A stretch of DNA of 46,722 nucleotides from assembly GCA_016765095.1 (NCBI GenBank), contig JAESQQ010000184.1, forward strand, positions 1 through 46,722, in the 5' to 3' direction. A program made the translations under genes and the position numbers. The notes under the pieces are model-generated. The model was given only the letters and a program-made list of their open reading frames with translations. It was not told the origin of the DNA and did not search any database. Origin of the DNA: Planctomycetota bacterium. Lineage in GTDB: Bacteria > Planctomycetota > J058. Every line of letters starts with the position of its first letter. Position 1 is the first letter of the stretch. Below are positions 8,618 through 18,437 of the stretch, in pieces.

Positions 8618-9100
8618 TTGGCGGATCTGACCCTAGTCGAGCACCAGGCAGCGCTTGGGATCCCCGCCAGAATGGCCCAGCGGAGCAAGAGACACCCCCT
8701 CCGGCTGAGCGACGTGACCGACACCCGTCGGGCTCGACGACGGCTAGTCCAGCAGTTCGTTGGAATCCGAGCGCAGCTCGCTCGGCTCTCCTCAAAGTTC
8801 CTGATCTCGCAGCGCAACTCCGTCGCGTTTGGCGAGCTCGTCAAGGAGGTCTATCGCGGGGGCAAGCGAATCGCGATCGTGTTTGGGGTCGGCCACATGC
8901 CCGACCTCGAGCGGCGACTACAAGAGGAGTTCGACTACCGTCTGACCAAGACCGAGTGGTTCGACGCGCTCTACGAGGACCAAGACCTCGCTGAGCAAAG
9001 CCGGCTGAAGAGTCGCAATCCAGAGGCTCCCCGTCCAGAGGCTCCCCAGCCAAAGCTCGACCCACCCGGTCGCGAGCGGCCAAAGACTCGTGAGTTCTAG
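8618..9100 (+). pseudogene. C-terminal remnant of a TraB/PrgY-type protein
   Basis: Up to 160 residues can be read from a TTG at 8618; the frame is closed just upstream by a stop at 8549-8551. The readable part matches the second half of the TraB-like protein encoded at 21382-22266: ADLTLVEH against ADLTMDEV, FLISQRNSVAF against ILFDRNDAVM, and IAIVFGVGHMPDLERRL against IAVFYGAAHHPDFEVRL. The N-terminal half, with the signal peptide and the GxxHxGD motif, is missing. The C-terminal tail is Pro-rich (PEAPRPEAPQPK). I treat it as a truncated paralogue; a short functional protein starting at the TTG cannot be excluded. Confidence 0.7.
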
Positions 9101-9389
9101 GCTCTCGTGCGTCAGCGAATCGTTCTCCGAGCCTTCAGGCCAGGTGTCTCGGCTTGGCCAACTGGGAAGGCGCGCCCGGACGATCGTTCGGGCTGGTGCA
9201 AGAAAACGTCCTCGGCGCACATACGGGATCCCGAAACTCGGAGGCGGCGCGTCGCGGCCTGGAGACACTGGCGTCCCCTTCCGATTCTGCCCCTAGCCCT
9301 GGCCAACAAAGAATAGACAGAACAGGGTCCTTTTCCTCCTTGGCGTGGTGCCCGAGACCCTGGTCAACGAGTGGGCGGGGTTGTGGTTC

Positions 9390-9412
9390 GGGTGACCCCT
9401 CGGGGGCCACCC
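9390..9412 (-). terminator. Possible stem-loop after the SH3-domain gene; otherwise empty gap
   Basis: GGGTG and CCCC pair with GGGG and CACCC around a short loop, with one mismatch, 17 bases beyond the stop codon of the minus-strand gene at 9429-12077. No U-tract follows. In the rest of the 328-base gap 9101-9428 I see no gene or repeat. Confidence 0.35.
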
Positions 9413-9428
9413 AGCTTGGGTCGGACTT

Positions 9429-12077
9429 CTAGCGCGAACGTGGGTCGTCGATTGCGAGTGCGGTCCCGCCGCGGACTCCGTCGACGACCTGAATACTCTC
9501 TCCCAGGAGGGATGCGTCGATCGAGATCGCCTCGCGCGGGGCGAGCTCAACGATCGCCGCGACCGCGTAGAGGTCGTAGCGAGCGCTGTTGGCGATCCAC
9601 TTGAGAGCAGACGCGCGCTGCACTGCGGTTGAGGCCCCCGCGAGGCGGTGAACTTGGTTCGCAAACCTTAGGGCTCGTTTGAGCTGAAACCTGGCCGCCT
9701 TGTAGCGATCGCGCTGCCGGACTCCTGGACGACCGTGCCGCTTGTCGGCGTCGGCCATTTTGCTCAACCCCAAGGACGTGGACCAGATCGGTGGCTCACC
9801 CTCGATCACCTCATAGGCCCGGGTGTAGGCAGCGAGGAGTTCACCTTCAGATCGGTTCAGGATACTGGCCAGGCCTCGCTCGCTCACCTGAACATCGACT
9901 CGGGCCGAGGTCTTACCGTAGCGACTCAAGAGCGGCCCTCGATCGGGAAGGGGAAGGCTGCTCCCCCCGTCGAGGCGCCATGCACGGAGGAGGCGCTGAA
10001 AGGCCTGCGCTTCGCTCTCGCGGGTGATCGGATCGACGATTTCGTAGCGGAAGCGCAGCGAGCGGGAGACCCGCTCCGCCCCGGTCTCGTCGTGGCGGAG
10101 CTTTCGGATCATCTCGACGTCGACCCGCTTGTGCCGCTCGTGGTCGAGCACTTCGAACTTGAAGTCGCGCTGAAAGCGCCACACCTCATACTGAGTTCGC
10201 CCCGATTCATCTTCGACAGAGAGGTCTTGGAGGCGGATCTTGCGGCTGGCGGAAATGCTTAGGATGCTCAGGTCGAGCGAGGCCGCCAGGTGGGTCGTGG
10301 TCTCGGCATCGAGAACCCTGTGATCGAGGACGACCCCACTCTGAGAGTCGAGGGCGAGCTTGGCCGCCCGGGTCATGTCGCCCCGAATCGCCCGTTCGTA
10401 TGCCTCTCGAGCGGGTGCGCGCTGGAGGTCGAAGCGAAAGGCCAAGTCGAGTTCGTCGTCCTCGGTCTGAGTCGCGCTCGCCTTGATCTGAATCCGGATC
10501 ACGCGCCGAATGATCTTCTTGGCTCGCTTGATCGCGGCCCCTTCGGCCTCCTCTATGACTCGGGCGCGAAGCTTCGGCGAGAGCTTGGTCAAGTCGACCA
10601 AGGCTTCGTCTATGTACTCAATCGCGGGCGCGAGCTGCCGACTCGCCTGGCCGCCGTCGAGCGTTGCCCCGATCAGGAGATCGGCCGTGAGCCCCCGCTT
10701 CCTCTTCTTGCCGCGGCTCAAGCGAACCCGAACGCGCTCGCGAGGGAGCCGCTCGACTTCGAGACGAGCGCGGCCGCTGATCTTGTAGAAGCCTCCAACC
10801 CGCGCCGAGGCTCCGATCCTGAGGACGTCATAAACGTTGGCCACTTCGTGTCCGACTGAGAGGTTCCCTGAGACCGCTATGTCGGCCCGCCCTTCGAAGA
10901 CCCGCACCGCGCCGACCGTCATTCGACGCGCCTCCTCTGCGTCTAGAGGGAGATCGAAGCTGCGAGCGGCGACTTGGCGGAGATCGGCGAGCGCGGTCTT
11001 GACGTCCTTGACCCCCTTCGGCATGGGGTAATGGTCTGTGACGCTGTAGTCGACTCGGGCACCGGCGCTGAAGCCGAGCCCGATCGAGACGTATCCGACC
11101 GGGATCGAGGTCGAGAGGGCCACGCGTGGGCCGCCGTGCACGTTGCTCTTGATCCAAACGTGATTTGGCTCGAGACGACTGGTCTCGGCCTGACTCGGGC
11201 TCAGTTCGGCGGGTGCAAGCGCCCTTAGCTTCCCTCCGACGCCCACGTGGAAGAAGCTGCCTAGCCCGAAGCTCTCGTCGAACTTAACGCCGTCGTAGGC
11301 GAGCTTCTTGCCCTTCTTCTTGACCTGGGCGCGAACCTCGCGGTCCGCGATCGCGATCAAGTGGCGTCCGCGCTGGAGAATCTTGCCCGCGAATCCGGGC
11401 TCAGCGCTCGTGGCCTCCGCTTCCAGGGGCGGAGCCGCCCGGCGCGAGCTCCCCTTCGCGTGTCCGACGCCTCGGCGCGAGCGGCTGCGAGTCTCGAGGG
11501 ACCCGTCGGGGCCCAACCACAGCTTCATCTCGAAGGAGCCCCGCTGTTCTCCTGCGAGGATTCCTCGAGCGCCGACCGCCTCGTCGATTCGAACTCGAAG
11601 CTCCCCGGCCTCAAGCGAGCCGAGGCCGCGGTGCTGTTCTTTGGCGCCGTTTGCGTACGTCGCCTGCCGGGTGATCTCGACACCCCGGCCCGGCAGACCC
11701 ACGAGGGTAACGAGGAGCGTGTAGTCGCCGCGAACCGAGTCGGTTCCCTTGAGGTGGTAGGTCACCTTGCTCGTCGAGATCCCCTCGGCCGAGCCCGCCC
11801 TGAGGTAGCTGGCCTTCACGAAGCGGACTCGCCCGTTGAACATCAGGCTCGCCCAGCCCGCGTTGATCCGGATCACCTCCACGCTGGCGCCCTTGGCCAG
11901 AAAGCCAACCGGGGTCGAGCGAGCGGAGGCTCCGCTGCGCACGGTCAGCTTGGTGGTGACCACGAACGCGCCCTCGTTGAGCCCGGCGCGTCGGTGTGGA
12001 GCCGGCTGAGCGAGTGCGGGCGAGATCCCCAGCGCGCTGAGGCTGAGAAGGAAGGTCAAAATGGTTGGACGGTTCAT
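9429..12077 (-). CDS. Large secreted protein with N-terminal bacterial SH3 domain
   Basis: An 882-residue exported protein. Residues 1-23 form a signal peptide ending ALAQ. Residues 38-93 look like a bacterial SH3 (SH3b) domain: LTVRSGASARSTPVGFLAKG followed by a Gly-Trp and a KASYL end, the pattern seen in envelope-targeting SH3b modules. Residues about 95-215 form a beta-rich segment (GDYTLLVTLVG...VEITRQATYANG) resembling the N-terminal regions of the phospholipase-D-like and dihaem cytochrome proteins nearby. The remaining 650 residues are rich in Arg and Lys and are not recognised. The ATG has a GGAGAG site. No membrane helix is seen after the signal, so a periplasmic or extracellular location is likely. 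Function unknown. Confidence 0.8.
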   Translation of the reverse strand: MNRPTILTFLLSLSALGISPALAQPAPHRRAGLNEGAFVVTTKLTVRSGASARSTPVGFLAKGASVEVIRINAGWASLMFNGRVRFVKASYLRAGSAEGISTSKVTYHLKGTDSVRGDYTLLVTLVGLPGRGVEITRQATYANGAKEQHRGLGSLEAGELRVRIDEAVGARGILAGEQRGSFEMKLWLGPDGSLETRSRSRRGVGHAKGSSRRAAPPLEAEATSAEPGFAGKILQRGRHLIAIADREVRAQVKKKGKKLAYDGVKFDESFGLGSFFHVGVGGKLRALAPAELSPSQAETSRLEPNHVWIKSNVHGGPRVALSTSIPVGYVSIGLGFSAGARVDYSVTDHYPMPKGVKDVKTALADLRQVAARSFDLPLDAEEARRMTVGAVRVFEGRADIAVSGNLSVGHEVANVYDVLRIGASARVGGFYKISGRARLEVERLPRERVRVRLSRGKKRKRGLTADLLIGATLDGGQASRQLAPAIEYIDEALVDLTKLSPKLRARVIEEAEGAAIKRAKKIIRRVIRIQIKASATQTEDDELDLAFRFDLQRAPAREAYERAIRGDMTRAAKLALDSQSGVVLDHRVLDAETTTHLAASLDLSILSISASRKIRLQDLSVEDESGRTQYEVWRFQRDFKFEVLDHERHKRVDVEMIRKLRHDETGAERVSRSLRFRYEIVDPITRESEAQAFQRLLRAWRLDGGSSLPLPDRGPLLSRYGKTSARVDVQVSERGLASILNRSEGELLAAYTRAYEVIEGEPPIWSTSLGLSKMADADKRHGRPGVRQRDRYKAARFQLKRALRFANQVHRLAGASTAVQRASALKWIANSARYDLYAVAAIVELAPREAISIDASLLGESIQVVDGVRGGTALAIDDPRSR

Positions 12078-12247
12078 GGCTGCTCTCCGGGGGGCCTAGC
12101 GCAAGCGGAGAACCTGGGCGCAGCGCGTCGCTAACGTCTTTGTCGGGCGCAGAATCCCAGAATCGCGACCCACCCGGGACGGCTGACCAAAGCCGCGGAG
12201 CAAGTACGTCTTAGTCGGTTCCAGTTCGTCGCAGCGCGTTCGCTCCC

Positions 12248-12481
12248 TCAGGCAGAGTCGAGGACGACTTCCGCCCGCTCGGAACTGCGAGTTCCAGCTC
12301 TCAAGCGCTGGAGGACTCGCGAGGTGTCGCTTCCGAGGAAGAGCACGGCGTCGAACTCCCGATCCCGTGAGGTCCTGCTCATGACGTTGAGTTGGTGGCC
12401 CTGGGCGCAGATCTCGCGGCAGAGCCCGTCAAACTCTGGAGCGTCCGAGCCAGGTCCGAGGACCACTGCGATTCTTGCCAT
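12248..12481 (-). CDS. Small hypothetical protein, 77 residues
   Basis: The product starts MARIAVVLGPGSDAPEFDGL and has alternating beta/alpha character (IAVVLGPGSD, HQLNVMSR, FDAVLFLGSD), as in short Rossmann-like or flavodoxin-like folds. It is too short for a complete known domain. The ATG is preceded by AGGGGGATAAG, a good ribosome site, which supports expression. It lies between two minus-strand genes, 89 bases downstream of the dihaem cytochrome stop codon. Function unknown. Confidence 0.6.
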   Translation of the reverse strand: MARIAVVLGPGSDAPEFDGLCREICAQGHQLNVMSRTSRDREFDAVLFLGSDTSRVLQRLRAGTRSSERAEVVLDSA

Positions 12482-12570
12482 GACTTATCCCCCTGGGTGT
12501 TTGGTTCGATTGTGGATCCACCTACGAGAAGAGCCCAGAGCCACAAGACCCTGGGCTCCCCCGAGTGGCG

Positions 12571-14562
12571 CTAGAGCGACTTCAGATACTCGATCAGGTC
12601 GGTTCGCTCACGGGGAGAGAGCCTGCGTCCGATCACGCCGCGGGAGCGGGCCCCGTTGCGGAATTCGTGGCCTGCGTTCGAGTTTCCAGTCTTGGTCGTG
12701 TCGAACAGGAAGGTCCCAGCGCCGCTGGGGAGGCTCTGAAGACCAACCTTGTCGACATCAAACACCTGCTTGGCTCCCAGGCGGAAGGTCCGGCTGCGCT
12801 CCGCGACTGGGCTCAACAGCTCGTACAGGTTGAGGACCGAGCCGTTGTGAAGGAAGGGCCCCGTGGCCCAGACTCCGTCGAGGGGGCGCGCTCGGTAGGC
12901 GAGGGGCGCGCGGTAGTCGTTCGGGCGTCCACCCGTCATCTCTCGCTCCTGAGCAGGCGTCAGGCGAAGCTCAGCGAACTGACGGTTCATGACCCCGTCG
13001 GTCACCATTTTGAGGGCCTCCCCAGCGCTGATCGTCCCGCGGTTCATGGCCCCCGTGTCAATCAGGCGGTTCCGAAAGAGCGTCGCCGTAGAAGGGTCGG
13101 TCCCGATCACGTCTAGGCTGAAGAGCTTGACGTCGAGGAGGCGCTTGCCGTAGGCGTTGGGGAGGGTCAGGTCCAGGTCGTGGCAGTTCGCGCAGTTTTG
13201 CCTGTAGAGCCTGCGACCTCGGCGCCAGCGGCGGGAGTCAATGAACCCCGGCCACTTGGGTGCAGCGATCGCCGCTCGCGCCAGCTCGGTCTGGTGAAGC
13301 GCGCGAATGTCAGCACCCGTCTTGAACAGGTCGGGGTCGGTGGGATTGGTCAAGACCGGTGTCGCGCCAGCGGCCGTGGCGGCGGCGACGTTTCGCCCGA
13401 GGGGCTGGGTGATCGAGCCGTTGTACTGGACCCAGTTGAGACGAGTGATTCCCCACATGTGAGGGAGTCGAACCGGTCCGTTGGCAGGCGTCAGGTTGCT
13501 GAGGGCCAAGCCGCCAAAGAGGCCGTTGCCGCCTCCGGTCAGCGCGTCCAGTCGTCCGAAGCCTCCTTCGGTGGCCTGATCGAGGCCGAAAGCCGCCGCC
13601 GCGTCGTTCTTGGCCTTGCCCGCTTGCAGCACTGCTCCCAGTTGCTGGCCGAGGGCCGCAGCTGCTGCTGGGTCGTGGTTCTGTCCAAGAACGCGGGTCG
13701 CAAAGCGCTGGAACTTGGCCGGGTCAAGGGCCGTGGCGCCGAGCGCCTGACCAAGCGTGGTCCGGAACGCCCCGAGGTCGACGCTCCCGCGTCCACCTTC
13801 AATGCGCAGCGGCTTCCCCTGGAACTCGACCTCAGCGGTGTGGCAAGCCCCGCAGCTGAGCCCGACGGTCTTAACCTGGCTGGTGGGGTCGGTCTTGGTC
13901 GAGAAGCCCACCGGGAGCCGCTCGGGGTCACTGGCCTGGGTCGGATCGGCGAGGAAGCCGAAGGCCCCGAGCGAGTCCTGGTCGCTAAAGAGCTGTTGGC
14001 TGGTCGGCCGCTCGAGGGCCATGAACCACGCGTAGGGCAGGGTCACGATCCCAATGTCGGTCCGGTGCCACGTGCGGCGCTGGTCGCTGGTCCAGCCAGC
14101 GTTGGGGACGGTCGGGTCGAGGTTCCCCGTGGCCGTGGCCAAGACGGTTCGGCAATCGGACGCGAACAGGGTCAGAGTCACGGTGCGTGCGTTGAGGGCG
14201 ACTTGGAGGTGGTGGCCTTGCGCTCCACGGACGCGAACGAAAGCGCGTCCACGGTGCAGCCGGCCTCTCGCTCGCAGGACCGCGGTCGTCCCACCGGTGA
14301 AGGTCATGCGGAGATTGAAGCGCGCCGATCGGCCTGGAAGCCGATAGCGCACGTCGAAGGACCCTGTGAAAGGCCCGACGCGGGTGTAACTCCCCGAGTC
14401 GAGCAGGTAGCGAACCGTTCGACGGCTCGACGCGGCGCGCTCGCGATCGACAGCGCTGCCGGTTTGGTGATCCGCAAACGCAGGCGCAGCCGATAACAGG
14501 GCGGCCAAGCCGATTCCGAGGGCTAGGGTTGGGACAGGGAGGGCTCTGGGGGCTCTCTTCAT
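12571..14562 (-). CDS. Secreted dihaem cytochrome c, RoxA-like
   Basis: A 663-residue protein from the ATG at 14562, chosen over an upstream in-frame start because it has an AAGAGGAACC site and opens a clear signal peptide (residues 1-30, ending AFA). Two haem-binding CxxCH motifs are present: CGACH at 237-241 and CANCH at 457-461. The stretch with RARPLDGVWATGPFLHNGSVLNLYELL (near 557-583) is typical of dihaem cytochromes of the MauG/peroxidase/RoxA group. Length and haem spacing (220 residues) are close to rubber oxygenase RoxA, a secreted dihaem dioxygenase cleaving poly(cis-1,4-isoprene). Residues 31-150 are an extra beta-rich region. It could be a peroxidase-like electron acceptor or an oxygenase; the sequence does not settle this. 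Confidence 0.85.
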   Translation of the reverse strand: MKRAPRALPVPTLALGIGLAALLSAAPAFADHQTGSAVDRERAASSRRTVRYLLDSGSYTRVGPFTGSFDVRYRLPGRSARFNLRMTFTGGTTAVLRARGRLHRGRAFVRVRGAQGHHLQVALNARTVTLTLFASDCRTVLATATGNLDPTVPNAGWTSDQRRTWHRTDIGIVTLPYAWFMALERPTSQQLFSDQDSLGAFGFLADPTQASDPERLPVGFSTKTDPTSQVKTVGLSCGACHTAEVEFQGKPLRIEGGRGSVDLGAFRTTLGQALGATALDPAKFQRFATRVLGQNHDPAAAAALGQQLGAVLQAGKAKNDAAAAFGLDQATEGGFGRLDALTGGGNGLFGGLALSNLTPANGPVRLPHMWGITRLNWVQYNGSITQPLGRNVAAATAAGATPVLTNPTDPDLFKTGADIRALHQTELARAAIAAPKWPGFIDSRRWRRGRRLYRQNCANCHDLDLTLPNAYGKRLLDVKLFSLDVIGTDPSTATLFRNRLIDTGAMNRGTISAGEALKMVTDGVMNRQFAELRLTPAQEREMTGGRPNDYRAPLAYRARPLDGVWATGPFLHNGSVLNLYELLSPVAERSRTFRLGAKQVFDVDKVGLQSLPSGAGTFLFDTTKTGNSNAGHEFRNGARSRGVIGRRLSPRERTDLIEYLKSL

Positions 14563-14988
14563 GGGTTCCTCTTGGGGGGTTGTGTAGTTCGCGCGTGAAG
14601 CGCTGAGTGATGACGCAACGCGCAAAGCGAACTCCAATTGACGACCGGAGACCAAGGGCTTAGCCCTAGGTTTGGTGGACTGCCCGCCGTCTCGATTCGG
14701 ACGAGGGTCCGCGTCTTTTGCCTGAGGCTTGCGCTCAGATTCCGGGAAACAGGTCGAGCGACCGAATGCAAGGGGCTTCGCGGCCCCACCTCGCAAAGTC
14801 CGAGGTGTCCGACTCGCTGGCTCCCTGAGCGTGCCACCTACGAACCAAAAGGCTCGCTAGCGAACCAGAGCTGGGACACCCCCCTGGACAAGCGTCCGTT
14901 TCGGGACCGGAGGCCGGGTTGAGCTTGGCGTTTCCATGGACTTAGTGCGAGCCCCCCCTTTGGCGCGGAGTCTGCGCGAGCCCCTCCC
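14563..14988. other. Divergent intergenic region
   Basis: These 426 bases separate the minus-strand cytochrome gene from the plus-strand lipase remnant and should hold promoters for both. A perfect 10-base palindrome, TCGCTAGCGA, lies at 14854-14863. I see no gene, no clear sigma-70 or sigma-54 promoter and no longer repeat. Confidence 0.5.
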
Positions 14989-15430
14989 ATGAAGAACACG
15001 CCCCTCGTCCTGACGTTCCTCTCCCTCGCGCTCCTAGCGGCCCCGGCCAGCGCCCAGCCCCTCGCGCCAATGCCTCCAGTCGGCGCTGGGTCCTTCGAGG
15101 ACCTCTTCGCGCCTCAGCCGGCGCGAACCTACTTTCAGCACGCCGATCGGTTTCCCTTCAGCCAGGACAAGGCTGGGAAGTTCGACGCCGTCAACGCGTG
15201 GTGGCTGGCGGAGGCCTCATTGGGGGCCAAGTCCATGGCGGATTCAAGGCGGCCTTCGACTCGATCTGGCCCGACGTGGAGCAATACCTCAAGACAGCTC
15301 CGAGCGACGTCTGGTTCACCGGCCACAGCCTTGGAGGTGCGGTCGCGACCCTCGCCGCTGCCCGTCATGGATCGTCTGCACGGCTCTACACCTACGGATC
15401 CCCACGCGTTGGGACCCCAGCCTTTCGGCC
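14989..15430 (+). pseudogene. Decayed secreted class 3 lipase
   Basis: The gene starts as a normal exported protein: a signal peptide ending ASAQ, then FEDLFAPQ and a segment ending NAWWLAEAS at about 15215. In a different reading frame from about 15225, lipase class 3 sequence resumes: VHGGFKAAFDSIWPDVEQYL, the nucleophile elbow GHSLGG, and LYTYGSPRVGTPAF near 15425. The roughly 60 residues normally lying between these parts (including the oxyanion RGT region) and the C-terminal third with the catalytic His are missing. An internal deletion with a frameshift plus a 3' truncation explain this. It is very unlikely to make active enzyme. Class 3 lipases hydrolyse triacylglycerols outside the cell. 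Confidence 0.85.
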
Positions 15431-15656
15431 GGCTTGCATAAACTGGCGCTTCGCAGCTCGCACCCCAGCCAGGAGCACCGAGCCGGCCCGGGCCCGTTAC
15501 CGAGTCGGCGAAAACACCCTCCGAGGAGAGTCCCAGGCCCTCGGGGGAGCGGTGACTCAAGAGCGCCTTCGGCGGGCCAGGTAGGCAGTCGATCGGCGAT
15601 CAAGTCACAGCTCGCCGGAGATTGCGCCCCAGGGGGGCGCTACGGACACTAGGCCA

Positions 15657-18437
15657 GTGACTTTCGGCGCATATCTCCCCGGCCCGGGCGACGTGGTGGA
15701 CTCCACCTACCGGATCGAGGCCCTCCTTGGCGAGGGGGGCATGGGCAGGGTCTATCGCGCCTACGACTCGGGCCGAGGCCACGAGGTAGCGCTCAAGATC
15801 CTGCACCCGCGCCTGGTGACGGACTTGATCCTCAAGCGCTTTGAGCTCGAAGCTCTGCTCTTGGCCCGCCTCGACGAGGGGGGCGGGGTCGTTCGGGTCT
15901 ACACCTCAGGCTCTTGGCTCGGAATGCCCTATTACGCCATGGAGCTCGTCGAGGGGAGAGACTTGTCTGCGGTGATTCGCGAGGGTGCCTCACCCCACCA
16001 AGTCGCCAAGATCGTTCTGAAGCTCGCCCGGATCCTAGAAGAGTGTCACGGCGCGGGAGTTCTGCACCGTGATCTCAAGCCGGCCAACGTCCTGATCGGG
16101 GAGACTGGGCAGGTCAAGCTCGTCGACTTCGGAATCGCAAAGGACATTGAGCACTCGCAAGTCGAAGCGCTCACCCAGACTGGAGAGGTCAACGGATCCC
16201 CTGCCTACATGGCACCCGAGCAAGCGCAGGCTTCGTTCGGGGCGCAGGGACCCCGCACAGACGTCTATGGCCTAGGCGTGATTCTCTACGAGGGGCTCGC
16301 GGGCAGGCCGCCCTTCGGTGGCTCGTGGATGGCCGTCCTCTCGAGCGTCGTCGCAGACGTGCCTCCCTCGCCCTCGAGCCTGCGAGCGGGAGTCCCTCGC
16401 GACTTGGAGCGCGTGTGCCTAAGGGCCATGGCCAAGCGCCCGGAGGATCGCTACTGCAGCGCCGAGGCCTTCGGAGACGATCTCGCTGAGTTTCTCAAGG
16501 AGGGCTCGGTCCAAGTCGAGCGGTGGTCCGGTCCTAGCTCGCCAGGGGTCTGGTTACGAGCTGGAGCCCTTCTAGTTGTAATGCTCTCTGCGCTGCTCGT
16601 TGGTGGGTGGGGCTGGAGCGCGAGGCAGGCCGCCGAAGGGCGACAGCTCTTGGAGCGAGTCGCCGAGTTCGACGGGTATCGCTGCGCGAGCGACTCGAGC
16701 CAGTGCCAGGGCGGGGACCACACCTTGGCGAACTGGGCCTTCGGCCTGTCCCCAGGTGAGGCTGAGCCGAGCTCCGCCGAGCTGGAGCAGGCGTTGGAGG
16801 ACCTCTCCCGAGCGGCCACGCTCGGCGCGCGCTCCCCTGAACTCGAGGACCGCCTCGAAGCTCAGCGACGGTTGCTGGTGCTCCGCAGCGGAGGAAGAGT
16901 CAGGTCCCCATCGGGATCCAAGGGCGATCGACTCACCGTGCCCACTCTGGTGTTTGCCCTCGTCCTTGAGCACGAGGGCAAGCACCTCGCAGCACTCGAG
17001 GAATGCGCGCGCGCCCGCAGGGCTGGGGATCGCCCTTCGCTCACGATGAAGGTCTCACGAGAGACGCTCGCGCGCGCTTACCTGGCACGCGTTCGGGGCG
17101 CTCCGAAGCTCACCGCGGCACGGATCCGTCGATCGCTCGACGAGGTGCTGCAGTGGACGACCGAACTACGGATCTCGGACGCCGACCTACCCGAGCTGTT
17201 AGCGGCCCGTAAGCAAGCAACCATTGAAGCCACAGCCCCGCTCTGGGAGGCGGCTCTCCCAAAGCGCCCCCTAAGTCAGGCGGCGCGTGAGTTCACGATT
17301 CGAATCGGGACCCTGCTCAAGGATCAAGTCCCGATCGACCCGGGGCCCTCGCTCAATCACGTCTTGGAGCGACTGGAGGAGCCCTTCCTAGCGGCGGCCC
17401 AAACCAAGAGAGACCTGACGAGCGTCAGCGCAGCGGCTGCTCTAGACAACGAGCTCTCTTACTGGGCCTCCACGACGAGGTCTATCCCCGAGAGGTTGCG
17501 CGAAGCAGCCCAGGCCATGATCACGACTGGGAAGGGCAGCTCGGATCCAGAGATCTTTGTGCTCTACCTTCGCGGGGGAGGAGACGTGTTCAACCACAGC
17601 CGACCCCACTTCTTCCTCAAGCACCTAGGGGATGCCCCGCTCAAGGTCCTCCTCGAAACACGACCCGGGAGTCAGGCCCTCCACTACTGGAGGTTGCTTG
17701 AGGCCGAGCGAAGAGCAAGCGGGGGGAGCGGGAGGGAGGCTGTCTTCCGAGAGCAGGGACCGCAGCTCTTTGCGTCGCGGGTCAAGGACCTCGCGACCGA
17801 CTTCCTCGTTGAAGCCCACCGGGACCTGAGCGACGCCTGGCTAGACGACGGGGATCGGACGGACCGATTGTCCAGCTACGAGGAGGGCCGCAAGTGGGCG
17901 TTGGCGGGCCAGGCATTGCTCTCAGGAAGGGGGTCGGGGGTGTGGGGCCTTCTGCTCGCGGAGGCCCGGGCGATACGCGCCCTGCGAGGTGCCAAGGAGG
18001 CCGACGAGTGGCTCCGACGAATTCGAGAGCAGGCCGGCCCGCGCTTTTCACGAGGGGATCCAATGCTGCGTGAACGCACCAAGGCGGCGACGCTCTGGGT
18101 GCTATCGGCCGTGTGGCTCGCGGAGGGAGGCCGGGAGGAGGAAGCCCTGCGGGTCGCAGAGGAGGGACTCGAGCTCGGCAGGCGTGGCGGGAGACCAGAC
18201 ATCATGTTCTTAGGCAGGGCGACCTGCGCTGGCATCTACCGTCGCCGCGGAGACCTCGAGCAGGCCCAGGAGGCTCTCGGGAGCATTGACATAGACCGGG
18301 GGATTCGACTCTCCCCTCCCTTCGCGATTGAGTCCGTTCGCCTGGCACGAGCCAGCGGCGAGCCGGAGGAAGCCAAGCGCCGGTTAGCGCTTTCCGTCGC
18401 GCATCACTCCCGCTTGGAGATCCCCAAGGAGGAGTGA
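15657..18437 (+). CDS. Membrane Ser/Thr protein kinase with large helical C-terminal domain
   Basis: A 926-residue receptor-type kinase. The kinase domain (about 18-280) is complete: glycine loop GEGGMGRV, Lys47, HRDLKPAN at 137-144, DFG at 157-159 and MAPE at 185-188. One membrane helix spans about 300-321. The last 600 residues are predicted mostly alpha-helical with repeat-like character (for example EEALRVAEEGLELGRRG), as in TPR-like solenoids, and should face the periplasm. Such kinases phosphorylate Ser/Thr on partners in response to the outer domain. The start is a GTG at 15657 without a strong ribosome site, but no better start precedes the glycine loop. The TGA stop directly abuts the stop codon of the next gene on the opposite strand. 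Confidence 0.9.
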   Translation: MTFGAYLPGPGDVVDSTYRIEALLGEGGMGRVYRAYDSGRGHEVALKILHPRLVTDLILKRFELEALLLARLDEGGGVVRVYTSGSWLGMPYYAMELVEGRDLSAVIREGASPHQVAKIVLKLARILEECHGAGVLHRDLKPANVLIGETGQVKLVDFGIAKDIEHSQVEALTQTGEVNGSPAYMAPEQAQASFGAQGPRTDVYGLGVILYEGLAGRPPFGGSWMAVLSSVVADVPPSPSSLRAGVPRDLERVCLRAMAKRPEDRYCSAEAFGDDLAEFLKEGSVQVERWSGPSSPGVWLRAGALLVVMLSALLVGGWGWSARQAAEGRQLLERVAEFDGYRCASDSSQCQGGDHTLANWAFGLSPGEAEPSSAELEQALEDLSRAATLGARSPELEDRLEAQRRLLVLRSGGRVRSPSGSKGDRLTVPTLVFALVLEHEGKHLAALEECARARRAGDRPSLTMKVSRETLARAYLARVRGAPKLTAARIRRSLDEVLQWTTELRISDADLPELLAARKQATIEATAPLWEAALPKRPLSQAAREFTIRIGTLLKDQVPIDPGPSLNHVLERLEEPFLAAAQTKRDLTSVSAAAALDNELSYWASTTRSIPERLREAAQAMITTGKGSSDPEIFVLYLRGGGDVFNHSRPHFFLKHLGDAPLKVLLETRPGSQALHYWRLLEAERRASGGSGREAVFREQGPQLFASRVKDLATDFLVEAHRDLSDAWLDDGDRTDRLSSYEEGRKWALAGQALLSGRGSGVWGLLLAEARAIRALRGAKEADEWLRRIREQAGPRFSRGDPMLRERTKAATLWVLSAVWLAEGGREEEALRVAEEGLELGRRGGRPDIMFLGRATCAGIYRRRGDLEQAQEALGSIDIDRGIRLSPPFAIESVRLARASGEPEEAKRRLALSVAHHSRLEIPKEE

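Noticed and set aside
9101-9389. A gene in the gap between the TraB remnant and the SH3-domain gene
   Set aside because: Several short frames exist on both strands, but none has a ribosome site, domain or low-complexity signal.
13180-14496. Long plus-strand reading frame of 438 residues antisense to the dihaem cytochrome
   Set aside because: It is the GC-rich shadow of the cytochrome gene: no ribosome site, no signal, and no domain, whereas the opposite strand has haem motifs and a signal peptide.
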